In this document: positions 17,800 to 19,316 of the stretch, in pieces
Position numbering within the stretch: the first letter of the stretch is position 1
Layout: each line of letters starts with the position of its first letter
From: Agrocybe praecox
Taxonomy: Eukaryota > Basidiomycota > Agaricomycetes > Agaricales > Agrocybaceae
Assembly (NCBI GenBank): GCA_964017145.1
Contig: CAXHKQ010000018.1
Location: 1 to 19,316 of the forward strand
Direction of reading: 5' to 3'
DNA: 19,316 bases
The notes under the pieces: generated by a model
Database searches by the model: none
What the model was told of the DNA's origin: nothing
Seen by the model: the letters and a program-made list of their open reading frames with translations, nothing else
Position numbers and translations under genes: made by a program

Positions 17800-18559
17800 A
17801 TGGGTGGTCACTTTTTTGATTATGCCAAAAATCGAGTTAAAACACATATTTAACAAAGGTTTTTGAGTTTATCACGTAGAACACACCTCCCGATTTACTT
17901 TATTCCAATATATTGTTGAAAATTATGTTTGTGTTAGCCTATACAATAGAAACCATAACTAAAAATGTTTCTCTTTTATTTTTTATTTTATTCAACTCTA
18001 ACTATCGGAAAACTTTAGCTATTATAAATCCTTGGATACAGATTTCTTGGTTTGGACATCCAGAAGTCATTGATTCGAAGTTTCGAAGGTGCCTATTCAC
18101 GTTCTGGAAATGACAGAATTTTAGAAAAGCGATTTATCAGGATGAAATTAGTCGAAACAGATAACGAAATGTGTCGTTAAATGGAAAGTTCGTATAGAAA
18201 AATAAATTCTAAATAAAATATTGACTGGACAGCCCTGCGCCACCTGGTGGCAATATATTGAAATGTCTTTCTAGAAAATGTAGGGCGGATCATTACCATC
18301 AATCCCTAAAAGAACATTTCGTGTCAACATAAGTCATGCGAATGTTTTCCCAAGTTTTGCAATCGAGTACAGCAACTCCACGTTTAGTGCTTTGGCATGA
18401 AATTAAGACAATTCACTGTAAGTTGTTCATACTAAGTTTAACTATATAGTAAATCGGAGATATGGCTCTCTCGAAAGGCATAATTTGTTTTTTGGAAAAG
18501 TCAGCCATTGTCGTAAAAAACGATTATTCAAAAAGTTAGTCGTAAAAGGGACCACCCTG
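17800..18559. mobile_element. TA-flanked terminal-inverted-repeat element, non-autonomous
   Basis: The left end after TA (17798-17799) reads ATGGGTGGTCACTTTTTTGA. The right end, reverse-complemented and preceded by TA (18560-18561), reads CAGGGTGGTCCCTTTTACGA. The two match at most positions over about 20 bp, and both lie next to a TA dinucleotide, the Tc1/mariner target site. The 760-bp interior has no recognisable transposase, so it is a MITE-like or strongly decayed copy. It lies in the intron upstream of exon a. Confidence 0.6.
18235..18253 (-). promoter_or_regulatory. candidate CTCF-type insulator motif
   Basis: On the minus strand this reads TTGCCACCAGGTGGCGCAG, containing CCACCAGGTGGCGC. 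It fits the CTCF core (CCAC-N-AG-rich-GGCGC), which is shared between vertebrates and flies. The inner GCCACC-T-GGTGGC part is also a near-perfect palindrome. It sits inside the 17800-18559 element. Motif match only; no occupancy can be inferred. Confidence 0.35.
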
Positions 18560-19316
18560 TATTATCAAGTCAGAGTTCAGCTAATCGGTAGATTAACGTC
18601 TCTAGCATTACTTGGTGAATTTTCAGATCACTAGCCCAAAGGATAGTCGGTCATTCGAGGCAAACCTTCTAACAAGTCCTATTCGATTGATTTAATTGAA
18701 GGCATGTGTTTTAAAGCAAATCGTGATCGTCCTTTCCTGTTGGTGAACCGTTGAGCAAAATGGAATACATACAAATTGCAGAACATTTTTCCATACTTGC
18801 GATGTGCACTAGAAAAGGTAGGTATACTATTTCCAATCGTTGGCTAAATTAATAGGAACATTTTTAGTATATTTTTAATGAAATGAGGCTATTAGTTGAG
18901 TGATGTACGATACATGAAAACACCATTGATATAATTGTAACCAAGGTCCCTTAAAATGCTTGTCTTACTTTCCTTTTTTTATTGAATTCCAGGGCCCCTG
19001 ATTTTTTGTCGGTTGAAACTCTTCAAAATCCTGACGTGGAACGACAATATCAACATTACAGAAGATAATTATATTTTGTCTCGGGTAAGGTCAGTCTCAG
19101 GCAGACGATATATGCCAATGTCCGCACAACGTAGTATTCACCGAACACCGAACCGAACATGATATCTTCCATGAACAAATTCAAGGCTCTTGATGTGGAT
19201 ATTGAGAATTATATTGATTGCATATTGTTCACAGATGTCAAAACCCTTGGAACATATTTTTGAATATTTCCCACCTATGCTCAGAATTAATCGTTATGAC
19301 GATTTGCATGTGTGTT

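Larger units (their letters stand above)
17527..19316 (-). other. intron upstream of exon a
   Basis: At least 1790 nt. The first about 220 nt next to exon a are CpG-rich (ACGCTCGACG, CGCGCGGCGCG). Then the 17800-18559 terminal-inverted-repeat element follows. From 18562 to 19316 the sequence is AT-rich with no gene recognised. The preceding coding exon is outside the window. Confidence 0.6.

Noticed and set aside
1..19316. CRISPR arrays, bacterial operons, prophage or tRNA/rRNA genes
   Set aside because: No regularly spaced direct repeats, no ribosome-binding-site-led ORF series, and no cloverleaf or rRNA core sequence was seen; the window is eukaryotic intron-exon sequence.

Overview
This is an arthropod, most likely dipteran insect, nuclear genomic window. 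The evidence is protein-coding segments cut by introns with canonical GT..AG ends, GC-rich exons in AT-rich introns, coding tracts of Gln, Ser, Ala, Gly and Asn, and intronic remnants of insect-type Tc1/mariner and non-LTR elements. I see no prokaryotic gene organisation and no RNA gene.

The window is spanned by the middle of one large gene on the minus strand. I can assemble nine consecutive coding exons, from 17526 down to 1717, with a combined length of 4110 nt (about 1370 codons). Every junction has a good acceptor and donor and matching codon phase. Neither end is present: exons must continue above 19316 (N-terminus) and below 1 (C-terminus). The protein is long, acidic/serine-rich and mostly disordered, with conserved helical blocks resembling spectrin-like repeats. 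The best identification is klarsicht (klar), a KASH-domain LINC-complex protein of the outer nuclear envelope. This rests on recognising conserved blocks from memory, not on a search; the diagnostic KASH tail would lie outside the window.

Layout, high to low coordinate (direction of transcription): 5' intron with a TA-flanked terminal-inverted-repeat element (17800-18559); exons a (17526-17146), b (15703-15581), c (14814-13996), d (12510-12310), e (10013-9680), f (7860-6814), g (6286-5828), h (4299-3660) and i (1822-1717). Junctions a to e and h to i are phase 0; e to f, f to g and g to h are phase 1. Exons b, c, d, f and g are therefore symmetric cassettes that can be skipped without shifting the frame. 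Exons c and h contain apparent frameshifts: a compensating pair in c and a single one in h. These look like assembly indels or real lesions.

The introns hold most of the unusual structure: two long foldback inverted repeats (2546-2923 and 14920-15437) and a solo relative of the second (11311-11450); an inverted pair of a 280-bp repeat bracketing exons f and g (5038-5320 and 8062-8341); an internally deleted IS630/Tc1-type transposon (366-870) and a shorter copy (5366-5507); a decayed mariner transposase (13560-13846); and a 380-bp retroposed element with a (GTAA)n tail and a 10-bp target-site duplication (13158-13538). Several exons sit in CpG-rich, low-complexity islands much wider than the exon. 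A short plus-strand open frame at 1321-1515 may be an antisense or nested exon, but is weakly supported.
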